This document shows positions 22,999 to 37,700 of a stretch of 64,000 nt of DNA, in pieces. The notes below the pieces were generated by a model. The model did not search any database. It had not been told where the DNA came from and saw only the letters and a list, made by a program, of their open reading frames with translations. The translations under genes and the position numbers were made by a program. Numbering within the stretch: position 1 is the first letter of the stretch; each line of letters opens with the position of its first letter. Origin of the DNA: Meandrina meandrites. Taxonomy: Eukaryota; Cnidaria; Anthozoa; Scleractinia; Meandrinidae. The stretch spans positions 16,730,996-16,794,995 of the forward strand of contig OY855904.1 of NCBI GenBank assembly GCA_963693305.1, given 5' to 3'.

Positions 22999-25900
22999 AT
23001 GTCTACTCCGACCAAATCAAGAGGTAAGCGCGCACTGCCGAACATTCCTCTCAACAGAGCGGCAAGTGATGATCGCATAGTTACAACGACGCCGAAATCA
23101 ACCATCTCCAAGAGAACTGATTTTGACTCTGCATGCGTTGACGTGAAAAAGAACAGGAGCTGCTCCTCACAGCAGCAGCGAAAGAACGGCCCGATCATGA
23201 ATTCGAAGGTTCCATCGGAGTTGATTTCTAGAAGGAAGGATCTTTCGTCGAGCGAGAGTGGTTCCAATACGAGTTCACCTTTTAACTCTCCTCGAGCAAC
23301 ACGGAAGGGAACCGTCGGACCAATGGTAGCAGATATTATTGATAAATTCTCAAATGGCTCGCAAAAAACCACGGGAATGGAAGGAAACGATGTTAAAGAA
23401 GATACAACGAGTACCGAGAAAAAGATCGCACGTGTGCTACCAATGACACCGCAATTCATTGAGGAACATCTGATCACGAATACTGCAGATGATCCTTTGT
23501 CTACTAAACATGAAGAAGAGTATTCTTTGAAAATCAGTAAACTGCAGTCTGGCTTATTACAAAATAATAATTACGATGGAATGAAGGGCTCTATGATACT
23601 TAAGAATTCTGAGAACAAAATTGCACTCGACATTTTGCAAGCAAAGATGGCTGGAACACCATCCATTTCAACAACACCACAACAACCGTTTTCCGGCGAT
23701 GATGGCGAGGGATCGAGTGTGCGAGTTGGTGTGAGAGTTCGACCTTTCTTACCAAGGTAATATGATACGTTTTCTGTGATAACACGATAACAGCTGACTG
23801 TAACAGAAAACAAATCTTTTTGAACACTTAATGAAGTTGTTTGTTGTTGTTTGGTGTTTTACAATACGCGGTGTGGCAAATTCTACGCATTATATTGATC
23901 ATCAGCTGATCACGAACTTGTTGTATCCAGAATCATTGTACAATGACTGATTTCAAATTGATAAATGTTTGCCCAAACAGTGTTTCGATGACGGGAAGGT
24001 TGGCATTTTTTTCTTACATACTGTACAATGTACATTGGAAACAATACAACACGCTTTGACGATGGTGTGTGACATTACAAGAAGCAATATCGGATTACTT
24101 GTTTCTTTAAAAAAAAAAAACTCCAAATGGTTAATAACTTAGCAAATCCTTGTTTTCTTACTTCCGCAAAAAAAAAACGATGTTGATGACACGTTCCAAG
24201 GGTTGTACATTCAAACTTTGAACTACATCGAGTAAGTTTGTTTACACAATTTACATTCTTGCCCGATGACGACTTAATTAAAGCCTCATTAATTCATTTG
24301 TGCCCATTGTGTGTGATCAACCCTTTTGTTTCTTTCGATAAAGATTTATAGATAATCCAAGAACTAATACAAGGGATTAATGGTTAATTTAGCTCTCTGG
24401 TGCTATATATAAATAACAATGTATTCATACAGTAGTTCTTTTCTTCATTTGCAATCTTGAGATCTGAAAATCACAAACTGAAACATACCAGTTGGCATTA
24501 AGAAGAGTTTCTTATTTAAAACTTAGCTATACAAAAATTTATTGAATGAGCATGATTCTCATCTATATTAATAAACTAAGTGGTGCTACAAAGCATATCC
24601 CAAATATCATTAATTATGAATCAGGGCCCGCGCAGAGGGAGGGGCTGGGGGGGCTTTAGCCCCCCCACTTTTTCACAGTAAAAGGAAAAAATAATAAGAA
24701 CTTAAGTAAATAAACAAGTAAAGAAAGAAAGAAACGTAAAAAATAATTATTATTGAACGAACAATTACTAAAAGTATTTCATTTGAACGCCTTTCCAGAA
24801 GCTGGTAATAAACTGTTTTTTTGATTTTGTTCCATATTGGTAAATCCTGGTGAACAATCATTCAGCACCCTAGCGCCTAAAGACTGAAATTTTTTCTCAA
24901 CAATGACGCAAGAGAGACTTAGCAACCTGACAATGATGAAAGTCACGAAGAATGACTTTTTGACATCTCAAACGAATTTGCAGATCATAGCAATAACAGA
25001 AGAGAAATTTCGGCGTCTTTGAACAAATTAATTTATACTAAAATTTTATTCGTTAATTTCTATTGATTGATATATATGATATATGAAATGTAGCAGAAAA
25101 CGGCGGATTCAAGGTTTGTAAAGGCTAATGGCAGTAGTACTGGGTTGGAGTAAATTATATTGTTTCAAGCAGGATTTGATAGTGAATCTATAGGTCTGGT
25201 TATAAATGTTGAATCTACTAATATTGCAAAGACATTACAACAAGGCTGATACTACGTGTAAAATTAACTTTGCAAGACACCAACAGGAACAGAACCGATA
25301 AAGCAGGGACAGCTGGTTCGTCCTTTTTGGGACTCATCGGTGCGATGTAACAAATCTAAATAACGCCAGCTCGAAGGCCAGCGCAAATAAATTGCAGTAA
25401 TCTCTTGCAGACCCTACGTTTAAGCAGCATAATTTTAGAAAGACCTTCTGGTGTCTGAGAGTAACTAAAACCCAAATTTTCCAAGGGTAGCATGCCACTT
25501 CCCCCCCCCGAAAAAAAAAAAAAAAGCTGGCTCACGTTTAAGCCCCCCCAGTCAAAATCTTGCTGCGCTGGCCCTGTGAATAGCAATTGACATTTCTTAC
25601 AACAGATGAAGTGATTAAGTAAGACTCACTAAAGAACTGTAGATAAGAAAACGAAAAGAAAATTGATGTAAGGCAACTACTTTTTTCAGCATCAAATTAT
25701 AAATATCACAAAACAGAACAGTTCCAAAAAGGACCAGAATTTATTTAGAATGCATAAAAGTGTCACAGCCTCTAACTTTGGACCTTTACTACGTTCAAAT
25801 CCCACTGAGGTCAAAGAATTTGTCTTTGTTTTGTGTAGTCCCCAATGTCCTTTCTCAAGGACCAGCACTCAGAAGGAAATTCCTCGATTATTTCCCAGCA

Positions 25901-28900
25901 CTTAAAATTGCATTTCACAAATTATTGTTGATTGATCTGCTGCCGTGGATCTCACCTCAGCAGCTTGAATCTGCCTTGACTTTCATTCCGTCTCAGGGTT
26001 TCACTCACCCTAAGACTAGTGCACATGTTAGACTCCTTGGTCCGTGTTTCAAACAGATTAATTGACCAATATAATTTATTTCTATGTACTCCACAGAGAA
26101 GAGAGTGATCCAAATGTGAAGCTGTGTATTTCTATGAAGGAAAATGAGACTATCATCACTTCAGATGCTGGCATGGAATTTGAGTTTGTATATGACTACT
26201 CTATCTGGTCCTGTGATCCCAAGGACCCTCACTACGTTGGACAAGAGAAGCTGTATGAAATGATGGGACGTCCTCTTTTGAATAGCGCTTTTGAAGGCTA
26301 TAACACCTGCCTATTTGCTTATGGCCAGGTAATACTTTTAATTATAGAATAAGGTGTTTGTCCAAGGAAATATCAATGTATATTAGGATGATAACTTTAT
26401 ATGTTTAAGACAGAAGAACAACTACTGTAAGATAAAAATTGAAGCCAATATGTAATTTTTTTGAGTTCGAAATGCCTAAAGTTACCAGTATTTTTTCTTT
26501 CCTTGTTCAAGAAGCCTACATGTATTGTGAGATTGGCAAATGGTCAATTTTGGATTTTGTGAAGACCAGGCGACTGTAATTATTTTTTTGTGTCCATGAG
26601 ATGTGAGGCACTTATTTTTTTGAAGGGCTTAAAATAACCACTCCTTTGTTATGTATGTAAAGCCACTTTATCCTACAACTTTTGAAGCCTCTAAGTTACC
26701 TTGAATAGGTGACCAAATCTTGTTCTTTGTTTTTTTTTTTAAGTCATTGTGGCTTTTTGCAATGTTTTCTTGATGGCATTTAACGGGAATTAACGCCATC
26801 AAGACATTTGATAATTTGAATGTTGATAAGTTTAGGTTAGCATAATTCTAGTGAAATAATTTCCCTCTTTATTTTTTTCTCTTTCAGACGGGATCAGGGA
26901 AGTCATACAGGTTAGCCACAATCATCAGTCAATTTAATTATGAAACCACAAACAATAAATTATTTATCTCTTTCTGTTCAATTTTAGTATCATGGGCCAT
27001 GGAGACGAACTTGGTGTTTTACCAAGATTCTGCGAAGAACTGTTTGAGAGGATGAAATGTTGGAATGAGGTGATTGAAATACTGTTTAAGTATACAGCAA
27101 AAAACTATTTCAATTGCATCTTTTAGTTGTTCTTAGAAGATTCCACCTTTTTCCTTAAAATGGTCTTGCCCATAATTAGTCTTTAATATATGAAAAAAAT
27201 CTCTGAATACCTGTCTTGTTTACCTTCACTATCACAGCTGCAGTTCACTGTGGAAATAAGCTACTTTGAAATCTACAATGAGAAGATTCATGATCTGTTG
27301 GCACCTAGTAAGAAAAAGGACGGCAAAAAAGTTCAGGTAAATCATTACTTTTTATTGCTCTATCAGAATATTTCAGTGGTGATGTACCCAGTGCTTTCAA
27401 TAAGCACCGACGGCCGGCGAAAAGTGTTGGCTATAATTTGCTCAGAGAAGTCGGCTACTTTTTTCCTTAAATTGAAGTAACTTGAGAAAGATCCTTTCAA
27501 ACCTAGTTGATGCAGTCGGCTACTATATTCCAACAAGCTGCCTACTTCAAATTTTATTGAAACCCCTGTGTACCGTATATTGTGTTTTCTCAGAAAACAT
27601 CCTTATTCCCACCATGGAAGGCTTTTGGTTTTAACGCCCCCGCCCCACCGCTTTGGAAATTTCATTATAGCTTCCTGACCTGAAAATTTTGTCATACTTT
27701 CCTTTAAAATATTTTGCTTTTGAGATCCCCCCTCCCCCTTGGAAATATTTCCAATGACCCCTTATGGGGTGGGTATGGATATTATCTGGAACCACACATT
27801 AGGCATGATAGTATTTAAATTTTAACTCATTTCTTTGATTGTAGCTGAGGGTCAGAGAGCACCCAATCCTGGGGCCATTTGTTCAGGATTTGACCACGTG
27901 AGTATACTTTGCATGCATATTTCAATAATATGCCAAAGTACAATATTTTTTGTGGCTAAATAGCATTTAGGCAAAGTTAATCTCATGACAATACAGGTTA
28001 GCGGATGTTCGTTGCAGGTGGCCGGATGCGGTTATGTTTTAAGCTGGGGCACCTCATGACCTCAGTGCATTTGCTTGCTTGCATGATTCGCTTAGATTGT
28101 TCGCTGCACTTAGCCTGCATGCAGTGCATTCTGAAGCCTTTTTTGCCCACTCCACCCTCCCTTCAGTGCGGATGTGTTAGGTAAGTATTGGTTGGTAAGT
28201 GTTCCACCGAGTCATTCAGTGTGACGGTGCCTGGTGGTGACCACTCGCAGGGTTGCCATGGATATCTATTGGCGATGAGTTTAAATTGCAATTTGCCATG
28301 GAATGTGGTGTGCTTTTGGACTACCGTAGTTAATTTATGTTCAACATACCATTTTCCTCTTCATTTACTTTGACTACCTTCAATTTGGAAATATTTTGCA
28401 AAATTTATTACATCAATAATAAAATCTAACCTTTGTGTTAAAACTTTTTAAATTTTTATTTGTTTCTTCTTTAGATACACTGCAAGTTCATATGCTGATG
28501 TTGAGGTGAGCAAACACAAAATTGATATTGATCAATATGTACCTGCCATCTATTTTTTATCTTGGGGGGGGGGGGGGGGGGGGTGTAAGGAATTCCAAAG
28601 ATTTCATGAATGAAATTAAAGTACTGTATTTTATGCTTTCTATAAAATTCACCCTGTGCTCTAGGCAAAAGGAATTGGTCTGTACATCATGTATTGCATG
28701 TATGTTTGAGATAGAAGTTTGAGCTCCAGAGGCACAAAATTCTGCAAATAATATAATATATAGGGATCATATAGTTTCCTCAAAATGTGACTTATTTTGT
28801 TTTTATTAAAATAGTCTTGGCTGGCTGTTGGAAACAGCATCAGAGCAACAGCTGCCACAGGAATGAATGACAAGAGCAGTCGTTCTCACTCAGTCTTCAC

Positions 28901-31900
28901 CATGGTTATGACGCAGACAAGGGTAAAGTGTAGACTTTCTAAAAGTCGTTTGCTTCTCGTTTTTCGGTTTGGCAGGAACCTTGTCAATCTTGATTGCCCA
29001 GTACCTGCATTTTTATTTTTATTTAAATCAATATTTATCCAGGAGCATCCAATTTACCAGAGCTACTTTAAATGGAGTCCTGAAAAAAAACAAAACGAAG
29101 ACATTAAACAAAAATAAAAAAAAAAACTAGACAATTAACAGGTAGAGTATTATTGTCTAAGATGGCGTAAAATTCTAAGAATAATCCCTTAAATTCTAAG
29201 AATGATCTAAATTCATTTTTCCCTTTCAACATTGATACATAAATAAAATCGTAATATTTGGGATATTGTCTTTGATACACCACCAATTTTCAAAGCTACT
29301 ATTGCGAAAAAAAATGGGTCAGAAAAAGTATAGCTTTAGTTAGATTATATTGCACAACAGAAACATTTCAATCTGTTTTTAATTTGGCTCTCAAAGGATG
29401 TTATAGAACCACTAAAATGGCAGAAATCAGATAACTTCTCAGCGTACTCAACAGACTTCACTGACACAGTCTAACTAGCTATACACATCTTGTTTCCTTA
29501 TAGACCGAGATATTTGAGGATTCAGAGACACAAATGACCACAGCCAGCAAAATTAACCTGATTGACTTGGCTGGAAGTGAGAGGGCGAGTCAAGTGTTAA
29601 ATGATCAGGTGATCAAGACGGCAGAGGTAGCAGCCCTCAGACTCAAGGTAACATCTGTGAACTGTGATGTTGAGAAGGAGTGAACAATTTTTGCGTGGGA
29701 TACCTGTGGTATCGCACACTAATGCGATCGGGTTGTAAGTCCGTTAATGCAAATGAGTTGCAACATTGTATCCCACACATTGTATCCCCTATTTTTTGCT
29801 AAGTGCTAAAATATTGTGTTGAATTTTTTTTTCATTCCAGGAGGGAGGTAGTATCAACAAGTCACTGCACACTCTTGGTAAAGTCATCTCCCTGCTATCC
29901 GACAGAGAAACACACGCTAAAAAGAAAATGTACATCCCCTACAGGGATTCCACTCTAACATGGTAAGTGTAATGCACATGTATGATGGCAAACAATTTGT
30001 TCATTACATGTCCAATACTATTAGATTAACTTGAATAGCTTCACTTATTATTCCATCATTGCGCCATTTTACATATTAGGTCAAGAAAACGTGCAAAATA
30101 TGCCGCGTTATTACACTGTAGAGCAGGGCAAAAATACGGACAGAAAGCGGAAACAAAATGGCCGAAATGAACCATCCAAACTTTGACTAATAACAGTGGA
30201 ATAATAAATCCCTCAGTTATTCAATGGTTTAACATATAATACGCACAGACATTTTACTCATTGCTCGTATCAGAAGCAACAAGATTAGAAGTTCAGTGTT
30301 TCCTCGGAGATGAGTTGCCTGCCCATAAGATCCTTGCAGGAGACCGGTCAGGGAGTAACATAGTTGGGGAGCAGCGCGAAAAGCGGCGTCCCTCGCCATT
30401 TTTTCCACTCGCCGTTCTTCACGCTAATCTCGTTTTTCGCGCTGCTCTCCAACTAATCGAGCGCCTGAGACAGGCTAGTCAGGGAGGCATTGCGAGGGTG
30501 AAGCATCTTGTTCAAGTCCTTGTGTTGCAGAGGTTACTGGTGCACTGACTGTTGGGTACCACCCCTCCCTCATTACACAAAGTAGAAAACACGATTTAAC
30601 GTTGTTGTTTCCCTTTGCAGGTTACTAAAGGACAGCTTAGGCGGAAACTCCAAGACAGCCATGATAGCAAATATCAGCCCTGCAAGCACTTCATTCGGAG
30701 AATCTCTGAGTACATTACGATATCCTTTACAAACAGCTTCAACAAAATCTCTCCAGTTTGTATGCCGTCGCGCTTTTCAAATTAAACCTGCATTGAAGTG
30801 TTTTTGACAGCTATAAAACTTACAGTGGTGCCAAGCGAAGCGTACCCCCCCTCCCCCCCCCCCCCCCCCCTAGAGTACATTAATGAATTGATTATTCGAA
30901 ATTTGAATCCGCTAGCAATTTCAAGAATGCAGTCATCTTATTATTAATGAAAGGGCCGATCAATGTTCGAATCAGAATTTGGTTTCTGATCACAGCCACC
31001 CGATTTGAATTAAAGAGAAGGCGAGAAGTTGAACCATCTAAAAAAAAGACATGTTCAAATTGAGTTCAAACGTTGCGTGATTCGTCTTTAAGCTTCAAAG
31101 TTGGGGCGTCAGATGTTTCGCACGAGCGATCATGAATTCGAACTGGTGATAAAATTTTCCGTCAAGATCTGTAAACCGTCCAGTTTCATGCGATTTACAA
31201 ACGCAGAAAAATAGAAATTGAAGTTTGAGATCCACGAAAATCTTAAAAAATGACTTTGCCTTTTACAAAGTTAAATTTGACGAAATTTCTGGAGGCGTAA
31301 AATTTGTTTATCGGCAGTTCACTTTCGTTATCGCTCTTGCAAAACTTTGTCTGAAATCCCTTCAAACTTGAACATGTTTTTTTCAGGACGTACGTATTCA
31401 TGATGAATAGATGGTAAGACAAATTCAATTTCACACCTTCTCTTTAATTCAAATCGGGTGGCTGTGATCAGAAACCAAATTCTGATTCGAACATTGATCG
31501 GCCCTTTCATTAATAATAAGATGACTGCATTCTTGAAATTGCTAGCGGATTCAAATTACGAATAATCAATTCATTAATGTACTCTAGGGGGGTACGCTTC
31601 GCTTGGCACGACTGTAAATGCTGTGAGAAACCATTCGTGTTTGCACTTTCCTTGACTGTTTTCAAATATGCTCAGAGAGCCCGTACAATTGTCAACAGAG
31701 CGGTTATAAACGAGGATCCCAATGCAAAGATCATAAGAGGTTTGTTGAGAAAAAATGGACGTTACATCTTATGTGAATGTTACATGCTTTAGTACTTCAC
31801 ACTGATGAAGTTTATATATTTTCTCTTCAGAGCTGAAAGCCGAGATCGAGAGACTGAAACTATCTCATGGGGAGGGAAACCAGGAAATAAGTGCGATAGC

Positions 31901-34721
31901 TCTGGCAGAAGTAGCTCTGCTAAGAGAGAAACTTATGGAAACCCAACGTCTTCTGGCTGAGTCAACTCGGTGAGTTAACTGCGTGCTTCAGTAAATTGCA
32001 CGGCTCCTCTCGGGTGTACCCAACATTCTCTGATAAACGGCCGGTTTAACATCGTTCAGCAGTATTTTTTTAACAAATAATATTAATCGTACTCTTACGG
32101 CTATAACTGACTTGTTAGTTTTATTCTATGTTATTTTAAAAATCCTTCACAAGCAGCCCATCAGACAAGCCGCAACATTTGGTGACCTCTGTGTATAAAT
32201 TAGTCTTTCTAACAGCAAGCTCTGAGTTAGGTTTAATACGTACTTATTAAATCTTTTTCTCCGTTTCGACATCAAGGAATTGGCAAGAGAAACTTGCCTT
32301 GACGGAAAAAAGAAAACTCGAAGAGGCCGAAAAACTCAAGGTAATACGAGTGTGATTTCAAGGAAGGATTTCACTTGATACACCGTTAATTTTGGTTTGT
32401 CTGTTCTTTTGTTGTTCCTGTAAAGTATAACTGTTTGTTGTTTTTATTTGTTGTTTTTAATCTGGCAGAAAGCGGGCATTTCTTTTAAAGTGGACAACCG
32501 ATTACCGAATCTTGTCAATTTGAACGAAGACCCTCAACTGTCGGAAATGTTGCTGTATATGCTGAAAGAAGGTGTGTAAACCAACAGTGCCTATCATTTG
32601 AAATACATTGAAACCGTTCTAAGCGCTTTATAATCAACGTTTTTGTTTGTAGGAGAGACGACGGTTGGTCAGAATGATCATGATATTAAATTGAATGGCG
32701 CACTTGTAGCAGAAACACATTGGTAAGCATGTGACATGTTCGCACTTTTTTATTCGAAAGTCCTTTTGTTGTAGCTAGCACAGTTGGAACTGTGCGTATT
32801 TCCTTTAAATTTTGTGAATCATGATTTTTTTTTTCAGTGTCTTGCGAAACGAGGGAGACAAAGTCACCGTATCACCGATTGGTAAGGTTGAACACTTCAA
32901 CCTCCGACATTAATCTACTTTTTCTATTTTTATCGTTTTCTTTGGTCTGCAGTTTCTCTGATGTTCAATGTTTTGTTACAGGAGAGGCGCCGACGTACGT
33001 CAACGGTCAGCAGATTGTGGAAGAAACAGTACTTCATCATGTAAGCGATCACATTTAATGACCGTCATTATGTGAATAATATCATATTTCCCAGTTTTGG
33101 CTGCATCACGTGTTAAGACTAATCGCGTGCTAAACAAAATTGATGTCAGTGTTACAATCGTTGTTAGCATAAAAGTTTACTTTTTAATTCATCGCTTTAC
33201 TCATCCGGACTACTTTGATTGCAGGGTGATCGTGTTGTTATTGGAGGTGATCACTTTTTTAGGTACATCAAACGTTTTCTTTGTTCTGTACGAGTGTACA
33301 TGTTGCTACTGCGACAAGGGGTGACAAGTTGTAAACTACGTAGCAATAGCATGTATTACAGCCATACACAGTCATCTAATCATCTTTCTTTCAACTACTT
33401 TTATTTTCTTGTTTCATGTTTTTCCCCCTCGAAACCTGTGACTTCTGTTTTCGTTTTTGTACTAAATAAGTTGTTGATTTGATAATAGGTTAAACCATCC
33501 CAAAGAAGTCAAAAAGAGAAAGATGAGTAAATCTGCGGCTCCTGAAGGAAACAATCAAGAGACTGCAGTTGTCAAAGACTACGAGTTTGCAAGGAATGAA
33601 CTGGCACAAGCGCAGGATGCAAGGTGGATATCAGTTTATATCATTTAGTGGTTTTTCGTGACGTGCGTATAGTGCAGAAACACCAAGCCTGCAGTGCAGA
33701 CGTACTTTTGGGCGAGCGGGCGCTGAATATTCCATCGAGCGTTTTGGGGGTTGGAGGCAGTGGAAAAACGGAAAGGGACTAGGAATCAGGTTGAAAAACG
33801 AATGAGGGGGAGGGGCCGTCCCGTTCCCGCCCTTTTTTGCTCACTACACTGCAGGCTAAAGGAAAACGCTCAGGATAAAGACATGTGTCCGATAGCAAGC
33901 GCGGGAAAATACCGATGACGCGTGTGGCAAATTCACGAAAGATTTATCATTGGTTGTTTTCAATCTGAGTGGGCGAAAAAAAAATCGCTTCTCAGATTGC
34001 GTGGGGCGTGTTGCGCCAGCCAGTCAAAAGGTATGTTATGCCTAAGCAAGTGATTGAAAAGCGGGGAAGCGATATTTGTCTTTTACGATGCAGTTAAAAA
34101 CACTATTAAAACTTGAGGAAGCACGGTTCATCGTGTATTTCAAACAAAGGAAGTTGCATCCGAGAACAATAGGTTCCCCAAGAGTAAAGAAACTCATAAC
34201 AACAATTCACAAATCATTTTACAACAGACGCATTATTTTTAGGTAAAGTCGATTTAAAACCTAAAATATTAGGTAACTAAATTATGTTTGTAGTCCTCCG
34301 ATTTTGTTGTTACAGCTTTTCCTTCCAACCATCTGTATGCACGCTCCTCGTGTATAGCCTGCGAGCAGGCTCACCTTTGGGTCACACGCGCGCGCAGCGA
34401 AGCCGCGTGACGTGCTCGCAGGCTACTCGTGTATTGTTGCTAATCTATCGTGTTCTTATAATCACAGACTTCAAGCTGAGTTGGAAGAAGCGAGAGAAGA
34501 GGCAAGAATCAAAGCCCAGGAGGAAATAGTAGCTCGAATACAGGAAGCTAAGGTAACAATTGTCACTGTGGATAATTCTAAACGAATTTGCCATTTAACC
34601 AAGTTTAAAATTAATTTGTGTGGGTTTTTCTCCAACAGGAGGTCGCCCAACAAGAACTATCGGAACAGAAACAACAATACGAGGAACGAGTCACACATCT
34701 TCATGAAGCTATGGTAAGTGC

Positions 34722-34780
<59 letters not shown>

Positions 34781-37700
34781 ATGTCACGTGCCAAACTTCA
34801 CTGTTCTTATTGGTGGGTGCAGTGTAACCTTCCGGATTAGGTAGTAGGAACAAACGCGTTATGGAACTACAACGCTATTTCGCTAGGAAAGGCATTGACT
34901 GATATTTGTACCTTTTTCCTCATGCTCTATTAGTTTTTGTAAAAAAAAAATTGACTGTCTAAAAGGGTGGTTGCAGTGTAGTGCTGAGTAAATTATCTTT
35001 AAAACTGTATCTTTTTGTGTCATTAGGAATCTCTTACGACAGAAAAGAAGGAAGCTGAATTGTCGAAGCAAACAGCAGTAGAAAAGATTTCTGAATTAGA
35101 AGCACACAGAGTGGTAAGTCCAATGTCGAGTCCTGGCCTTGTCTTGAGTGACAGAAAATGCATTCTTTATCTTTTTCCTTTCCTCTTTTTTCGTATTTTC
35201 TTGGCTTCGTTATATCTGGGCACATTACTTATTATTTTAATTTTTCCTTAGCTTTTGGAGCAAGAAATCCTGAACAACAGAAAGAAGTTACAAATGGAAG
35301 CGCTTGCCGCCAAACAGGTCAGACCAGTTGAACATAAACACTTAGTTCGTTATCTGCAGCTGATTATTGAAACAAAGCAAAGGAGCAAAACAAGGGCATA
35401 ACGTGTTAACTTTAACCGGGGTGAAACACGTCCAAGACTTGTTGAACAAAAAGAAAATAACAGGCGAAAAAGCGCGGGCAATCTTGCTTCTCTCAATTTT
35501 CTTGTCTCGTGCGTCAACGTTCGCCGCGGTATGCGACATAGACAAGCTAAGTCAAACAACATTAGCAAACTATTAAGGTCTATTAACGGTAATAAGTTAC
35601 ATGACACTGTTGCGTTTGCAGGCTTTGGAAGAAACCAAAATGAATCAGGTCCGAATTATTACAGAGCTGGAGAAAGAAAAGAAGAAAATGCAGGATGATG
35701 TACAGAAACTAAAAGACGCTAAGGTAAGAATACAAAGAATACACCTGAATACTGTAATGTTTTCTTTCATCAAAGTTCAAAACATTGTTTTTTCTAAAAT
35801 ACGTTTTACATCTTAAGATGTCTTTGTTATTTTACTTTCTTAGCAAAACCGCGAAAAGATGAGAGAGGAGTTTAAGGCGTCTTTTAACAACATCGGAAGG
35901 AAAAATTCCCTTGCAGGTAGCTCACTGAGTTTATGTGGCTAGTTAATCTATTTAAGGTGAATCTAGTCTTAAATTGAACAAGATATATAGAGGTAGAAAA
36001 GACAATGAAATTGAAAAGTGATTTCACTATACCATCATTATTTTAAGATGGAATATAAATGGCATTTGAGTCATAAGTAAAACAAGAGGAAAGGTGGAAT
36101 AGCCAACATAATAATCATGACCAAGCCTATCCACTTAACTTTTTTGCTGCTCAAGATGCCTATTTGTTTATCAAGTGACTCATTCTGCTCACTTCTGCAG
36201 ATGATCCGAACAAGAAGGAATTATTACGAATCACCATGTCTTTAAGAGAGGCCAACAAGATCAGCCAGAGCCTTTCAAAACACATTGTAAGTAATGACAA
36301 TATAATTTGTTTCACCGTGCGCCAGCAGATATGAACCCCCTACTGTTCCCGTTTACTTGAATTCTGTATGAATTTTCAAAAGTCAGACTTTGACTTATCC
36401 GTCTATTCAATGATTTTACTATTGCTTTGTTTCTGTACCTCCACTTTAAATTTAGTTCTAAGCTTTTGGGATTTTTCTGTATTCCATTGCAGACCTTTAG
36501 CCGAGATGATGTCTTTGTCGACGGCAAGGTAATCGAAATGTCGCATGTCTTTGTGGTTTTTGTTGAAGAACATCTTTGTTGGGAAAAGTGTAAAACCTGT
36601 ATCGTGTGCGAACATACACACAGCCAGTCATTGTCAAAATGCTTCCTAGACTAGCTTATCCTGGGACTTGAATGCTCAAGTTGTCCAGTCCCTTTTTAAG
36701 CACGAACCTGTGTCACACTATATTTTAAGTCATGCCCATAAAAAGGCTTACTCAGCTTAGTTTAATGTTGCTTAGCATATCCCGAATGGCGATAAAGGAT
36801 TGTTTTACATGTAAAATTTGTGCCTCGTCTCCATTATTTTTGTAATGCACATTTCAATTTAAATCACTGCATAACGTTTTGCGTTTTGCTATATCAACAG
36901 TCAGAGATGAAGATTCGTTTGAATAACACAAAGAAAGGTCTGACGACTGTGTGGTCCCTGGAGAAGTTCGAGAGCTCCATGGAACAGATGAGGGAATTGT
37001 ATCAGGTATGAAACGCTGTTAGCTTGCTTTGTGGATATCTTTTTTCTCTTTTATTTTCAAACTCTCTTTTTTCTTCTTTTTTGAACAGCAACGTGATAAC
37101 GACAGCGTGTCAGGGGAGTCTGGTGACGAAGTTGATCCTTTCAATGACCCGGATGATAAATGGGAGAAAGATTTCAAACTGGACTCGTCAAGTAGCAGGT
37201 TCGTAAGACACGTGACTAATAATAAAATGAGCTTGTAGAAGTAGTTTTTCGTGAGTTAATGCCAACTGCGATCTTAACTTATATGCCACCATAAGTGTAC
37301 AGTTTTGTATGAATTTTCCTTCACAGACGTATTTCATCTCTGAGTAGTTCTGGATTGTCATCTCGTACCAGAGCTTCCGCAGCGGGAAAGTCCCAAGGTA
37401 CGTCATGAAATGCCTAATGAGCTGTCTTGTGATTTCTGGTATATTTGCATTACATAATGGTCGGTAAGCTTTAGCCATTTCAAGTCTTTGGTGGAAAGAA
37501 ATATAGTTTTGAGAGGCGCGTGTGTTCAGTTAGCTTGAATTTCAGACGTCTACTGGAGAAAGACATCTGAATTTCAGGCTAGTTTCAGCTGGTTTAGTCA
37601 AACATCAACCTATGTAATTTTTTTTAAAAGTCTTTGTTAAACGTACTAACGTAGCTGGGTTCTTTAGGATTTTCTCCAAACAAAGCGGAAAGTATATTTG

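Noticed and set aside
22920..23477. 185-codon minus-strand ORF
   Set aside because: Antisense shadow of KIF14 exon 1, with no splice or family support.
31647..31656. AC at 31655-31656 as the intron 11 acceptor
   Set aside because: It keeps the frame but inserts VFK into the invariant LRYA segment and overlaps the branch motif itself.
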